From: CAYXDO01 sp964463485
GTDB taxonomy: Bacteria > Myxococcota > Kuafuiibacteriia > Kuafuiibacteriales > Kuafuiibacteriaceae
Direction: 5' to 3'
NCBI GenBank assembly: GCA_964463485.1
Contig: CAYXDO010000001.1
Span: forward strand, 124,001-188,000
Length of the DNA: 64,000 bases
Position 1 is the stretch's first letter; the number at the start of each line of letters is the position of its first letter. Position numbers and translations under genes: made by a program. Of this stretch, positions 34,857-43,379 are shown piece after piece. A model generated the notes under the pieces. The model was not told the DNA's origin. It saw nothing but the letters and a program-made list of their open reading frames with translations, and did no database searches.

Positions 34857-37298
34857 TCATGTGTTATCGGACGGAGCTCGCTTCTGGGGCTTGGCGCCGG
34901 GTTTGGCGTTCTTCTTGGGAGGCTTGGAGGAGGCACTCTGGGAGCCTGAGGCTCGGGTAGGCTTGGTCGCCGGACTCCGGCGATGGCTTGGCAAAGCCCC
35001 CGCTTTGGCTTGCCGCGCCCGCTCAGGGCGTGGCGAGACCTTGGCTCGCTGACTTCTCGGGAGCCTCTGCGATGGTCGTCGTACGCCATCTCCCGCCCCT
35101 TCGTCGGTGGGTTCGACCAAGCGAAGCTCGACCTGTCGCTTGAGAAAATCGACGTCCGCGACCTCGACCTCGATCGGTTCTCCGAGGGCGAAGCGGCGCC
35201 CGGTGCGCTGGCCGAACAGAAACGATCCATGTTCGCTAGGAATGAAGAAGTCGGCACCAAGCGTCGCAATTGGGATCAGCCCTTCGATGAACGGATCTTC
35301 GGTGGCGACGAAGAGTCCGAACGCCTGGACGCCGGTGATCTTGCCCTTCAGCGTTCGACCGACATGGAGCGCCGCGACGTAGGTGCGGTCGAGCTCCAGG
35401 GACGCTCGCTCGGCGGCCATGGCGCGGCGTTCCGATTTGCTGGTGGAGTCCGCGATGGCCGCGAGCTCTTCTCGCGAATATGGTTTGTGAGTGTGAGTAT
35501 CCGAGGCTCCTAGAGTGTCGGCGAGGAGGCGATGTACCATCAAGTCCGGGTAGCGCCGGATGGGTGACGTGAAGTGGAGATACTGGTGAGAAGCCAGCCC
35601 GAAGTGTCCCTCGTTGTCGACGTCGTACCTCGCCTGAGCCATGCAGCGCAGGAGCTGGCCGTGGAGCGCGGTGCCACCTTCGATCGCGGCGAGATCTTTG
35701 GCGATACGAGCGACGTCTCGCGGCGTGACTTTCAAACGTCCGGGTTTGGGCGATTTCTTCGCGTCGTGCCCACGACGCTTGGGGCGCTTGCTCGTTGCGT
35801 CGAGGGGCCGCAGGAGCTCGGACCCCACGTCGAAACCCAGCTCGTTCGCGAGCTCCACGAAGGCGACGAGCTTGTCGGGATCGGGTCGATCGTGCACTCG
35901 AAAAAGAGTGGGTCGGTCCAGGGCTTCGAAGTGAGCGGCCACCGCGCTGTTGGCGGCGAGCATGAGATCTTCGATGAGTCGATGCGCGCGGTTTCGCTCT
36001 CGCGGCTTGGAGTCTGTCGGGTTGCCCGCTGCGTCGAACACCAGCACTGGCTCGGCGAGGTCGAGGTCGACCGCACCTCGTTCGATGCGGCGCCGATACA
36101 GCGCCTCGGCGACGTCCGCGAGCACGTCCAACATGGGTACGAGGGGCGCGATCTCCGGGTCGGGCTGCCCATCCAGGGCCGCAGAGACCCGCGTGTAAGT
36201 CAAACGTGCAAACGAGCGCATGACCCCGCGATACATTTTGGAGCCGACCACCGAGCCGTCATAAGTCACTGCGAGATCAGCCACGAAGCAGAGTCGGTCC
36301 TCGTGGGGCACCAAGGAGCATAGTGAGTTCGAGAGCTTCTCGGGGAGCATCGGGACCACTCGATCGGTGAGGTAGGTGCTGGTGCCCCGGGCGGTGGCTT
36401 CGCGATCGAGCTCGGTGCCGCGGCGAACGTAAAAAGCGACGTCGGCGATCGCGACGATCACGCGATAGCCACGGCTGTCCGGGAGCGCACAGACGGCGTC
36501 GTCGAAGTCTTTGGCCGTTTCGCCGTCGATGGTAACCAACGGAAAGCTGCGAAGGTCCACGCGACCCTGCTTGACGTCCTCGGAGGGTTCATCGAGCGGC
36601 GCGACCTCGGCCTCGACCCCCTCGGGAAACTTCGTCGGTAACTCATGCTCGAGAAAGAGCCGGAGAATTTCGGTGGATCGATCGCCCGGCTGACCAAGCA
36701 CGCGGGTGATTTCGGCGACAGCCGCGCGGGTAGGAGTCCTCGGGGCGATGACCCGGTATTCGACGAGCTGTCCGTCCGCGGGCGGAGGGTCGGGAAGAGT
36801 CTCGACGATCGCGGGTGGCCCGACGAAATTGCGTCCACGACGCGGCTCGGCCTCGACGAAACAGGAGGGTCCGACGCGGCGCAATACTCCGAGCTCCCGT
36901 GAGTCGGGGTCCGAGATCACCGCTCCGACTTCGGCAACCAGTCCCCCTCGCCGCATTCGGGTCAGGCGCGCTTCGACGTGATCCCCGTGACCGAGCCATC
37001 TCGTGCTCTTGGGCGACAAGGGGAGCACGTCGCCGCTGACGTCGGCGACGAACGTGGCGACGCCTGAGCGGTCGACCTCGATTCTGCCGCGCAAGGGACG
37101 CTCCCCCGTGGAGAGGCGAAACCGTTGACCGGACACCCGATCCACGAGGCGATCCGAGAGGAGCGGGGCGAGCGCGGACTTGAGGAGCTTGAGCCGACCA
37201 GGAACGTCGGGGAGCCGCTCGAGGAGCTCGGCGAGGTGGAAGCTGTGGTCCGGGGCCTGCTGAAACCAGGTGAGAACTTGCTCGGACGTGATGCTCAT
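34857..37298 (-). CDS. rnr: ribonuclease R (RNase II/RNB family)
   Basis: 813 residues. An N-terminal winged-helix region (about 1-75) and cold-shock domains precede the RNB catalytic domain, with VTIDGETAKDFDDAV (the Asp cluster that binds Mg2+) and DVAFYVRRGTELDREATARG. An S1 domain follows (LKGKITGVQAFGLFVATEDP), and the C-terminus is a Lys/Pro/Arg-rich tail of ~70 residues as in other RNase R proteins. It degrades structured RNA 3' to 5' in the cytoplasm. It is divergent from the lipoprotein gene at 37358 and leads the terC-aminotransferase group. Confidence 0.95.
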   Translation of the reverse strand: MSITSEQVLTWFQQAPDHSFHLAELLERLPDVPGRLKLLKSALAPLLSDRLVDRVSGQRFRLSTGERPLRGRIEVDRSGVATFVADVSGDVLPLSPKSTRWLGHGDHVEARLTRMRRGGLVAEVGAVISDPDSRELGVLRRVGPSCFVEAEPRRGRNFVGPPAIVETLPDPPPADGQLVEYRVIAPRTPTRAAVAEITRVLGQPGDRSTEILRLFLEHELPTKFPEGVEAEVAPLDEPSEDVKQGRVDLRSFPLVTIDGETAKDFDDAVCALPDSRGYRVIVAIADVAFYVRRGTELDREATARGTSTYLTDRVVPMLPEKLSNSLCSLVPHEDRLCFVADLAVTYDGSVVGSKMYRGVMRSFARLTYTRVSAALDGQPDPEIAPLVPMLDVLADVAEALYRRRIERGAVDLDLAEPVLVFDAAGNPTDSKPRERNRAHRLIEDLMLAANSAVAAHFEALDRPTLFRVHDRPDPDKLVAFVELANELGFDVGSELLRPLDATSKRPKRRGHDAKKSPKPGRLKVTPRDVARIAKDLAAIEGGTALHGQLLRCMAQARYDVDNEGHFGLASHQYLHFTSPIRRYPDLMVHRLLADTLGASDTHTHKPYSREELAAIADSTSKSERRAMAAERASLELDRTYVAALHVGRTLKGKITGVQAFGLFVATEDPFIEGLIPIATLGADFFIPSEHGSFLFGQRTGRRFALGEPIEVEVADVDFLKRQVELRLVEPTDEGAGDGVRRPSQRLPRSQRAKVSPRPERARQAKAGALPSHRRSPATKPTRASGSQSASSKPPKKNAKPGAKPQKRAPSDNT

Positions 37299-37357
37299 CG
37301 CTGGGCGAAGGCGTACAGGAGATGCCGGGGAGAATCAAAGTGCGCTACGCTGACGTC

Positions 37358-38452
37358 ATGCTCACGCGTGGGTGGATCTGGTTGTCGGTTCTCACGTTGG
37401 CCGCGGGTTGTGCGGACGATCGGTGTCAATCACCCCAGGATTGCAACGCCGAGTCGGAGATCTGCAGCGATGGCAAATGTACGACGAAGCCGACCGGCGG
37501 CGTGCCGCCGGGCCCCTCGGATTTGGACGCGCGACCGCGGTACTACCTCGATGCGCGCCCGGATACAGGGACCTCGACGGCGAGCGACACGGGGACCTCG
37601 ACGACGTCGGATGGCGGGCTCGACGGAGGTGTGTCGGATGGTCCAACGGACGCGAGCGACGCAGGCAGGCGAGACACAGGTGGGCTCGACGCGGCAGACG
37701 CGGGTCCAGTCGATGCAGCGTCGGCGCCGATGGGGTACGCGGTCGCGGGCGTGATCGCCGGTTCCTCGGACAACTTTGCGAGAGCGAGCTTTCACGACGA
37801 GACGCCCGCTCGTTACGTACGGTCGACCTTCTCCGATTCCTCCTCGAGCTGCGAGCTCCTCGACGTGACGAGCTCGGGAGTAGAGACGGCGAGTTATGAC
37901 TCGTCGAGAGTGCGGGTGACGGGCCTAGGTAACTCGACCTTCAGGAGCATGCTGTTGAATCGGTCGCGACCGGGTGAGTATGCGACGGGCCCGGCCGGGT
38001 TCGTGGACTTGCTCGACCCGTCGATGGAGGTGACGTTGGAGGTCGACGCGTTGGCCAACGGTCTGTCTGCGGGCCGCATCAGCGGCCTGCCTCCGCCCCG
38101 GTTTCAGCTGGTGAGCCCCACGATCGGGCAGCTGTACGTGCTTCGCACCGCGGTCCCGCTTCAGTGGTTGACCACGGGAAATGGGTCGCGAAAAGTCTTC
38201 GTAGACTTTTTCGACGAGCTCGAGAGTGCGCTCTTGCGGTGCGAGACGAGCGACGACCAGGGTGCGCTGGGCCTTCGCGTTCCGGCGGACGCGCTGACGG
38301 CTTGGGAGGCCGCGGTCGATCCGTTTTCGTTCAGTCGCTTTGTCGAGGTAGGTTACGAGGAGAGAGTCGCCGGGAGCATTGGGATACCGATGAGTAGGAT
38401 GATGCCGGTGATATTCGTATTGCGCCAGGGTGCTCGGTTGGTCGTGCAGTGA
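37358..38452 (+). CDS. lipoprotein with Asp/Ser/Thr-rich linker
   Basis: 364 residues from the ATG at 37358; an ATG at 37322 would add 12 non-signal residues. MLTRGWIWLSVLTLAAGC ends in a perfect lipobox (LAAGC). A short Cys-rich knot (CQSPQDCNAESEICSDGKC) and a repetitive linker (DTGTSTASDTGTSTTSDGG) follow, then a ~230-residue beta-rich domain without recognisable motifs. The combination of Cys knot, low-complexity linker and domain also occurs in the lipoproteins at 3909 and 20711. Function unknown. Confidence 0.78.
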   Translation: MLTRGWIWLSVLTLAAGCADDRCQSPQDCNAESEICSDGKCTTKPTGGVPPGPSDLDARPRYYLDARPDTGTSTASDTGTSTTSDGGLDGGVSDGPTDASDAGRRDTGGLDAADAGPVDAASAPMGYAVAGVIAGSSDNFARASFHDETPARYVRSTFSDSSSSCELLDVTSSGVETASYDSSRVRVTGLGNSTFRSMLLNRSRPGEYATGPAGFVDLLDPSMEVTLEVDALANGLSAGRISGLPPPRFQLVSPTIGQLYVLRTAVPLQWLTTGNGSRKVFVDFFDELESALLRCETSDDQGALGLRVPADALTAWEAAVDPFSFSRFVEVGYEERVAGSIGIPMSRMMPVIFVLRQGARLVVQ

Positions 38453-38509
38453 GGGTTCTTCTCCGCGCGCGCGACAAAGAGTGCTGGAGGAGCTCGTGAA
38501 TCTTACCCA

Positions 38510-40906
38510 TCAAGAGAGCGTGACGATCGTGGCGCCGTCGCCGCCTTCGCCTTCGGTTCCGGCGCGAAAGTCTTTGGCATACCCAGACCGTTTCAGGTGC
38601 TCGCGGATGGCCTTTTTCAGAGCTCCCGACCCGTGTCCGTGGATGATTCTGACTTTGGTGGCATTCTGACGGTAGTGGGTATCGAGGAACGCATCGAGGC
38701 GACTGAGTGACTCCTCGATACCCTGTCCGCGCAGGTCGAGCTCCATTTCGGGCTCGAGAGGGGCCTCCTTCTTGCCGCGAGCCTCTTCCATGGCCTTCTT
38801 GAGCTCCATGGAGCCGTGTCGGGTGGCGCCTTTGGGCGCCTTGGACTGGGCGCGGGAGAGGCCTTCGAGGGGGACTCGGGTACGCATGCTGCCGACGGCG
38901 ACGAGCGCCGCGCGGCCGTCGATGGCGACGACCTCGCCGTCCTTCTTGAGTGAGTCGACTCGGACCCAGTCTCCGACTTCGACGCGGCTCGGGCGCTCGG
39001 ACGCGGCCTGAACTTCTTCGACCTTTCGTCGCTGGGCGTCGGCCAGATCTCGGAGCGCAGCCTGCGCCTCGTTGGCAGCGCGCATGGCGTCTTTGACGGC
39101 GTCGGCCCCAGCTAGGCGCTGGAGGTTGGCGATGATTTCGCGGGCTTCGCGTCGCACCTCCTCGATCTCCGCGAGCAGCCCGGCGCGCGCTTCCTCGATG
39201 AGTGTCTTGCGTTCGCCAGCGAGGGCCCGACGTTGCTCGTCTAGACTCTGTTGTTGAGCCACGAGCTCATCGCGCTCGGCGTCGGCCCGCGCGCGCGCGC
39301 GATCGAGCTCCAGGGCCTTTTCTTGCAGGACTTTGGTCAACCCATCGATGGCCGTGTTGCCTTCACCCATGAGGGTGCGCGCGCGAGCCACGATCGTGGG
39401 GTCGAGCCCTAGAGTCTGGGCGATGTCGAGGCCGCTCGAGCTTTGAGGGACGTCGAGGGAGACTCGATAGGTGGGCCGGAGCTTCTCTGGATCGAAGCCC
39501 ACGCCGGCGTTTCGGAAGCGAGTGTCGGCGAACGGGATGGCCTTGAGCCGTTCGAAGTGGGTCGTGACGACTACGTGCGCTCCCCGATCGGCGAATCGTT
39601 CGAGGAGCGCCTGGGCGAGCGACTGCCCTTGGTTCGGGTCGGTGTCCGCGGCAATTTCGTCCAGTAGGACGAGGCTGTTCGCGTCCGCGCGCTCCAGGAT
39701 TCGCAAGATCCCCGTCATGTGGGCAGCGAACGTCGACAGGTGAGTAGCGATGGACTGATCGTCGCCGATGGTGGCGTCGACGTTGGCGAACCAACCCATG
39801 CGGGAGCGCTGATCGGTAGGTAGGTGCAAGCCGGTCCGAGTCATGAGCGCGAGCAATCCGATGGTCTTGAGGGCCACCGTCTTGCCGCCCGTATTGGGCC
39901 CGGTGACCACGAGGACCCGCTGATCACTCGCGAGGCCGAGATCGTTGGCCACGAGGAGCGCATCCTTGTTCTCGAATTTCTGGAGAGCCAGGATGGGGTG
40001 GCGCGCGGAAATCAGCTCGAACCCCGGAGATTCGTCGGGGACGATGGCGCTTGCGCCGATGTCCTCGGCGAGGCGAGCGGCTGCCGCGATGAAGTCGACT
40101 CTCCCCACTGCCCGCATCGCGGTGAGAATCTCCTCTTTGAGTGCGACAACCTCGTCGGTGAGGTACATCAGGATGCGGAGCTCTTCTTCGGCGACCTCAC
40201 TCTGGGCGATCTTGAGTCGATTTCCGAGATCGACGATGGCCTGAGGCTCGATGAATACGGTCTGTCCGGAGCCCGAGGCATCGTGCACGATGCCGGGCAC
40301 TTCGTTCTTGAAAGACGCCTTGATGGGGAGGACGTATCGGTCGGCGCGGATGGTGTAATACTGATCCTGGAGGTGATTCTTGACCTCGTCGGAGGCGAGG
40401 ATTTCGAGGAGTCGTTCTTTGATCGCTTCTCGACACTGAAGGAGTTTCTTTCGAAGCGGGCCGAGGTCTTTGGACGCGGTGTCGGCCAGCCGGCCATCTG
40501 GGTCGAAGCTCCCGCTGACGAGCTCGGCGGTGGCGGAGAGATCTTCGACGGAGGCGCCGATCGCGAAGAGCCTGCGGTGAGTATCTTCTTTGGTGAGGAG
40601 AAAGCGACGCACGCGGACGGCTGCGTTCATCGTTTCGGCGACCGCCCGCAGCATGCTCGCGTCGAGGGTGCCGCCTTTTTCGGCGAGCTCGAGCGGAGCG
40701 GTCACGTCGGTGGCGCCGCTGGTCGGGGGCTCCTCTTTGCGAACGAGGAGGTCCCGGGCCTCCGAGATCAGCTCGATTCGATCGATCGCGTCGGCGCGGC
40801 GATCGAAGGGCCCGAGCGCGTCCGCTTCCGCCGATCCGAGCGGAGTACGGGCACGGCTGATCAGAGCGGTGCGGATCGCTCCTAGCTCGAGACGGTCCTC
40901 TCGCAT
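38510..40906 (-). CDS. mutS2: MutS2-family ATPase/endonuclease
   Basis: 798 residues. The MutS core domains (residues ~1-300) lead to the ATPase with Walker A VTGPNTGGKTVALKTIG, VDATIGDDQSIATHLSTFAAH, and Walker B SLVLLDEIAADTDP. A long coiled coil (Glu/Ala/Arg-rich, ~510-620) and a C-terminal Smr nuclease domain follow, with ELDLRGQGIEESLSRLDAFL and IIHGHGSGALKKAI. There is no mismatch-binding N-terminal domain, so this is MutS2, not MutS1. Roles known for the family are suppression of recombination and rescue of collided ribosomes. Divergent from the TPR lipoprotein gene with 47 bp between. Confidence 0.95.
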   Translation of the reverse strand: MREDRLELGAIRTALISRARTPLGSAEADALGPFDRRADAIDRIELISEARDLLVRKEEPPTSGATDVTAPLELAEKGGTLDASMLRAVAETMNAAVRVRRFLLTKEDTHRRLFAIGASVEDLSATAELVSGSFDPDGRLADTASKDLGPLRKKLLQCREAIKERLLEILASDEVKNHLQDQYYTIRADRYVLPIKASFKNEVPGIVHDASGSGQTVFIEPQAIVDLGNRLKIAQSEVAEEELRILMYLTDEVVALKEEILTAMRAVGRVDFIAAAARLAEDIGASAIVPDESPGFELISARHPILALQKFENKDALLVANDLGLASDQRVLVVTGPNTGGKTVALKTIGLLALMTRTGLHLPTDQRSRMGWFANVDATIGDDQSIATHLSTFAAHMTGILRILERADANSLVLLDEIAADTDPNQGQSLAQALLERFADRGAHVVVTTHFERLKAIPFADTRFRNAGVGFDPEKLRPTYRVSLDVPQSSSGLDIAQTLGLDPTIVARARTLMGEGNTAIDGLTKVLQEKALELDRARARADAERDELVAQQQSLDEQRRALAGERKTLIEEARAGLLAEIEEVRREAREIIANLQRLAGADAVKDAMRAANEAQAALRDLADAQRRKVEEVQAASERPSRVEVGDWVRVDSLKKDGEVVAIDGRAALVAVGSMRTRVPLEGLSRAQSKAPKGATRHGSMELKKAMEEARGKKEAPLEPEMELDLRGQGIEESLSRLDAFLDTHYRQNATKVRIIHGHGSGALKKAIREHLKRSGYAKDFRAGTEGEGGDGATIVTLS

Positions 40907-40953
40907 CGGCTCCGTGTTAGCGCCGTTGCCGTGCTATAGGAAGTCCTCTCTCT

Positions 40954-41745
40954 ATGCGGATCTCGTTCTGTCGCATGGGGCTCGCTTGGATCCTGTGGTC
41001 GTGCGCAGGGACGTCACCGGAGCGAGCAACGGCGGAAAAGGCGGCGAAGAAGGAAGAGCCCGCACGAGCGGCGAGCCCGCAGGAGATCGCGGCTTGGCGG
41101 GAACGGGGTTTGAAGCAGCTCGAAGAAGGTGACTACCGAGGGGCACGCGACGAGTTGAAGAAGGCGTGGTCCGGAGGGGCAAAGGACTGGGAGTTGGCGT
41201 TGGCGCTGGGGGAGGCTTCTCTGTTCGTCGATGACGAAGCCTCCGCGCAGGCGTCTCTTCGCCACGCCGTTGAGGTCGCTCCAGAGAACCCGCGCGCGCA
41301 CGTTCTTCACGCGGTCGCCGAGTCCCTCCCGGGAGGCAACGCGGAGCTTCGCGTGCGGGCGGGCAAGCGTGCCGCGGAGCTTCGCGCGGACATCTTGGAC
41401 GCTTTGCTGGAGGATGCGGAGCGCCTCGAGGCGGCGAAAGCGAAGAAGGCTACCGTGGCGGCCCTCGAGGTCGCCACGATGATCGCGCCGACCGAGCTGC
41501 GCGCGCAGGTGCGACTTTCCGCGGCGCTGAATGGCGACGGACGCTTCAGGGAAGCGGCGATCGCGCTCGAGACAGCGGCGAGAGCGACCTCGAAGTCCGC
41601 GGTCATGTTCCGTCAAGCTGCCGAGCTTTGGACCAAGGCGGGAGACGAAACAAAGGCGGCCGAGCTGCGCAAGATCGCCGACGAGCTCGATCCGCCGGAG
41701 ACGGAGCGCAAGATGCGACCGCTGCTCGAATCGAAAAGAAAATAG
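40954..41745 (+). CDS. TPR-repeat lipoprotein-like protein
   Basis: 263 residues. The short N-terminus MRISFCRMGLAWILWSCAG looks like a lipoprotein signal with Cys17, though the lipobox (LWSC) is weak. After a charged linker come about five TPR-like helix pairs (RGLKQLEEGDYRGARDELKK, then AELWTKAGDETKAAELRKIA). No catalytic motif. It converges with the short TPR gene at 41766. A scaffold role in the periplasm or at the membrane is inference. Confidence 0.78.
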   Translation: MRISFCRMGLAWILWSCAGTSPERATAEKAAKKEEPARAASPQEIAAWRERGLKQLEEGDYRGARDELKKAWSGGAKDWELALALGEASLFVDDEASAQASLRHAVEVAPENPRAHVLHAVAESLPGGNAELRVRAGKRAAELRADILDALLEDAERLEAAKAKKATVAALEVATMIAPTELRAQVRLSAALNGDGRFREAAIALETAARATSKSAVMFRQAAELWTKAGDETKAAELRKIADELDPPETERKMRPLLESKRK

Positions 41746-41765
41746 CCGAGCCGACCGCGGGCTCG
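41730..41765 (-). terminator. candidate intrinsic terminator for the minus-strand operon
   Basis: On the minus strand, CGAGCC and GGCTCG (41765-41760 and 41752-41747) form a 6-bp GC-rich stem around a 7-nt loop. TATTTTCTTTTC follows, a U-rich tract, directly after the TPR gene stop. This suits the end of the VWA/CX4CH/TPR operon. The A-rich opposite strand could also weakly serve the convergent gene. Confidence 0.45.
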
Positions 41766-42071
41766 TTAGCGAATCGAATCCAGGAGCCCGGAGATCTCTG
41801 CGAGCGCGTGGGCGTCCCCTGCGCGCCGCGCGGCCTCGATCCCTTCACCAATGATGAGGCGCGCGTGCTCGGGCTGCTCCCGTTCGATCAGGAGCGTCGC
41901 ATGCTGGAAGTACGCAGGCACATAGTCCGGAAAGTCCGAGCGAAGTTTTTCGAACGTGTGGAGCGCTCCATCGGGTGCCGACTTTCTCTCCTCCATCGCG
42001 AGCGAGTACCACGCGAAGGCATCGTTGGGCCGGCTTTCGGCGAGGGTTCGGAAGCGGGCAAGTCGGCTCAT
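41766..42071 (-). CDS. short TPR-like protein
   Basis: 101 residues from the ATG at 42071, overlapping the upstream stop as ATGA. The sequence is two to three TPR helix pairs: FRTLAESRPNDAFAWYSLAM, FEKLRSDFPDYVPAYFQHAT, and a third pair ending in LAEISGLLDSIR. No signal peptide, so it is cytoplasmic. As the last gene of a three-gene operon with two lipoproteins it may support their assembly, but that is only context. Confidence 0.8.
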   Translation of the reverse strand: MSRLARFRTLAESRPNDAFAWYSLAMEERKSAPDGALHTFEKLRSDFPDYVPAYFQHATLLIEREQPEHARLIIGEGIEAARRAGDAHALAEISGLLDSIR

Positions 42072-42550
42072 TCGAGAGTGGCTCCGTCTTCGATCCAGGC
42101 GTGAATCGCGTCGGTCTTGCAGGTGTCGAGTCGGCCTCCGAGCGGCATTCGGTAGCTCCCGGGAGGCTCGTCGGTGGAGACGACCTGCCAGAGGAAGCTC
42201 ATGTTCGGGTCGTGGGGCACGACTCGCTTGGCGTAGGTGTTGCGGCCCGTGGCGTCGGCGGTGGACGAAGTCAGCGCTGCGAACACTTCTTCTTTGGTGC
42301 CCGAGAGGTTGAGCCCGTTGGCGTCCAGGAAACCTTCCGCACCGTGACACAGCGAATCCGCGCAGGTGTTGGTCGAGAAGATTCGTTCGTGCAGCGTCGT
42401 GAAATCAGACGCCATCGGCTCGCACAACTCGGAGCCGACAGGAGGCTCACCGTCGTCGGTTGCGCAAGCGCCGATGAAGAGCGCCGCCACCGCCGCAGGC
42501 AACTGGCGTTTGTGGAGCGATCCGGTGAGAGCGCCTCGTGACTCGTGCAT
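42068..42550 (-). CDS. small lipoprotein with a CX4CH heme-like motif
   Basis: 160 residues. The signal region KRQLPAAVAALFIGAC ends in the lipobox IGAC. Then TNTCADSLCHGAEGF has Cys-x4-Cys-His, and the C-terminal MPLGGRLDTCKTDAIHAWIE ends as many small c-type cytochrome domains do (Met ligand region, then a final helix). Canonical cytochromes have CxxCH; CX4CH variants are known but rare, so this may be a cytochrome c relative, or the Cys pair may form a disulfide. The ATG lies directly before the VWA gene's stop, and the stop overlaps the TPR start. Confidence 0.72.
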   Translation of the reverse strand: MHESRGALTGSLHKRQLPAAVAALFIGACATDDGEPPVGSELCEPMASDFTTLHERIFSTNTCADSLCHGAEGFLDANGLNLSGTKEEVFAALTSSTADATGRNTYAKRVVPHDPNMSFLWQVVSTDEPPGSYRMPLGGRLDTCKTDAIHAWIEDGATLE

Positions 42551-42551
42551 C

Positions 42552-43322
42552 TCAGTTGCAGGCGGCCGCAGCGGCGATGTCGGCGAGGGTCAGGCGAACT
42601 TTCTCCCTCGCGCCGCGGAGATCATCGAGTCGGTGGACAGTCGAGCCCGGGAGCGTCGTGAGCGCGGGCTGCCGATGGTACGTGCGCGTGAGCCCATCGA
42701 GCGAAGCTTCGGTGAACGCATGGACGCGGGCATCGATCGCGGCGAGGCGATCCTTGACCTCTGCGTATTTCGATTTGACCGGGATGTTCTCGGACAAGAC
42801 AGCTGGCGCCTCGAAGAAGTCAGCGTCGGCCGCGATGAAGAAGAGCTTGGCCTCGGCCGACGGGTTGGTATCGAGCGCCATGCTGAGCCCGTCGAGGAGG
42901 TTCTCCTCTTCCTCTGCGTTGAAAGTGCGGACCGTGAGGTTGTAGTTCGTCAGCCCGTCCGCGATGGCCTCGTCGAAAGCGCTCTGCAACGCGACGATGC
43001 TGGTCATCCGACCGCCGTACGTCTTCGCGTCGTTCACGAAGGCCACGAGATAATAGTCGACGCGAACCCGACGCCCTTCCGCGTCAGTCTCTGGGAGATT
43101 GTCGGCGAGCGCGACGAGCTCCGAGCGGACATCGCGCAGGAACGGAGCCATCGAGCCGGAGACATCGATCACGAAGAACACTTCGTAGGTGTGAGGCTCC
43201 TCGGGCCGGATGCACTCTCTCGTGGGCTCGTCGGCCAACGAGATCCCTCCGCCCGTGTCGTCTCCGCACGAGGCAGCCACCAGCAGAAAAGCGAGGGAGC
43301 TCATGAGGACGAGGGCGCGCAT
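42552..43322 (-). CDS. VWA-domain lipoprotein
   Basis: 256 residues from the ATG at 43322 with GAGG upstream; the longer frame adds 13 residues before the signal peptide. MRALVLMSSLAFLLVAASC is a lipoprotein signal (Cys19). YEVFFVIDVSGSMAPF carries the DxSxS metal-ion-dependent adhesion site of von Willebrand A domains, followed by the Rossmann-like strands (VDYYLVAFVND, AKLFFIAADADFF). Such domains bind protein partners through a divalent ion. It is first in the operon with the CX4CH lipoprotein and the TPR protein. Confidence 0.88.
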   Translation of the reverse strand: MRALVLMSSLAFLLVAASCGDDTGGGISLADEPTRECIRPEEPHTYEVFFVIDVSGSMAPFLRDVRSELVALADNLPETDAEGRRVRVDYYLVAFVNDAKTYGGRMTSIVALQSAFDEAIADGLTNYNLTVRTFNAEEEENLLDGLSMALDTNPSAEAKLFFIAADADFFEAPAVLSENIPVKSKYAEVKDRLAAIDARVHAFTEASLDGLTRTYHRQPALTTLPGSTVHRLDDLRGAREKVRLTLADIAAAAACN

Positions 43323-43379
43323 GACCTCACGATCATGCGGAGCGGGAGCCTTCAACTCCATCCGAAATTGGGACGACGC

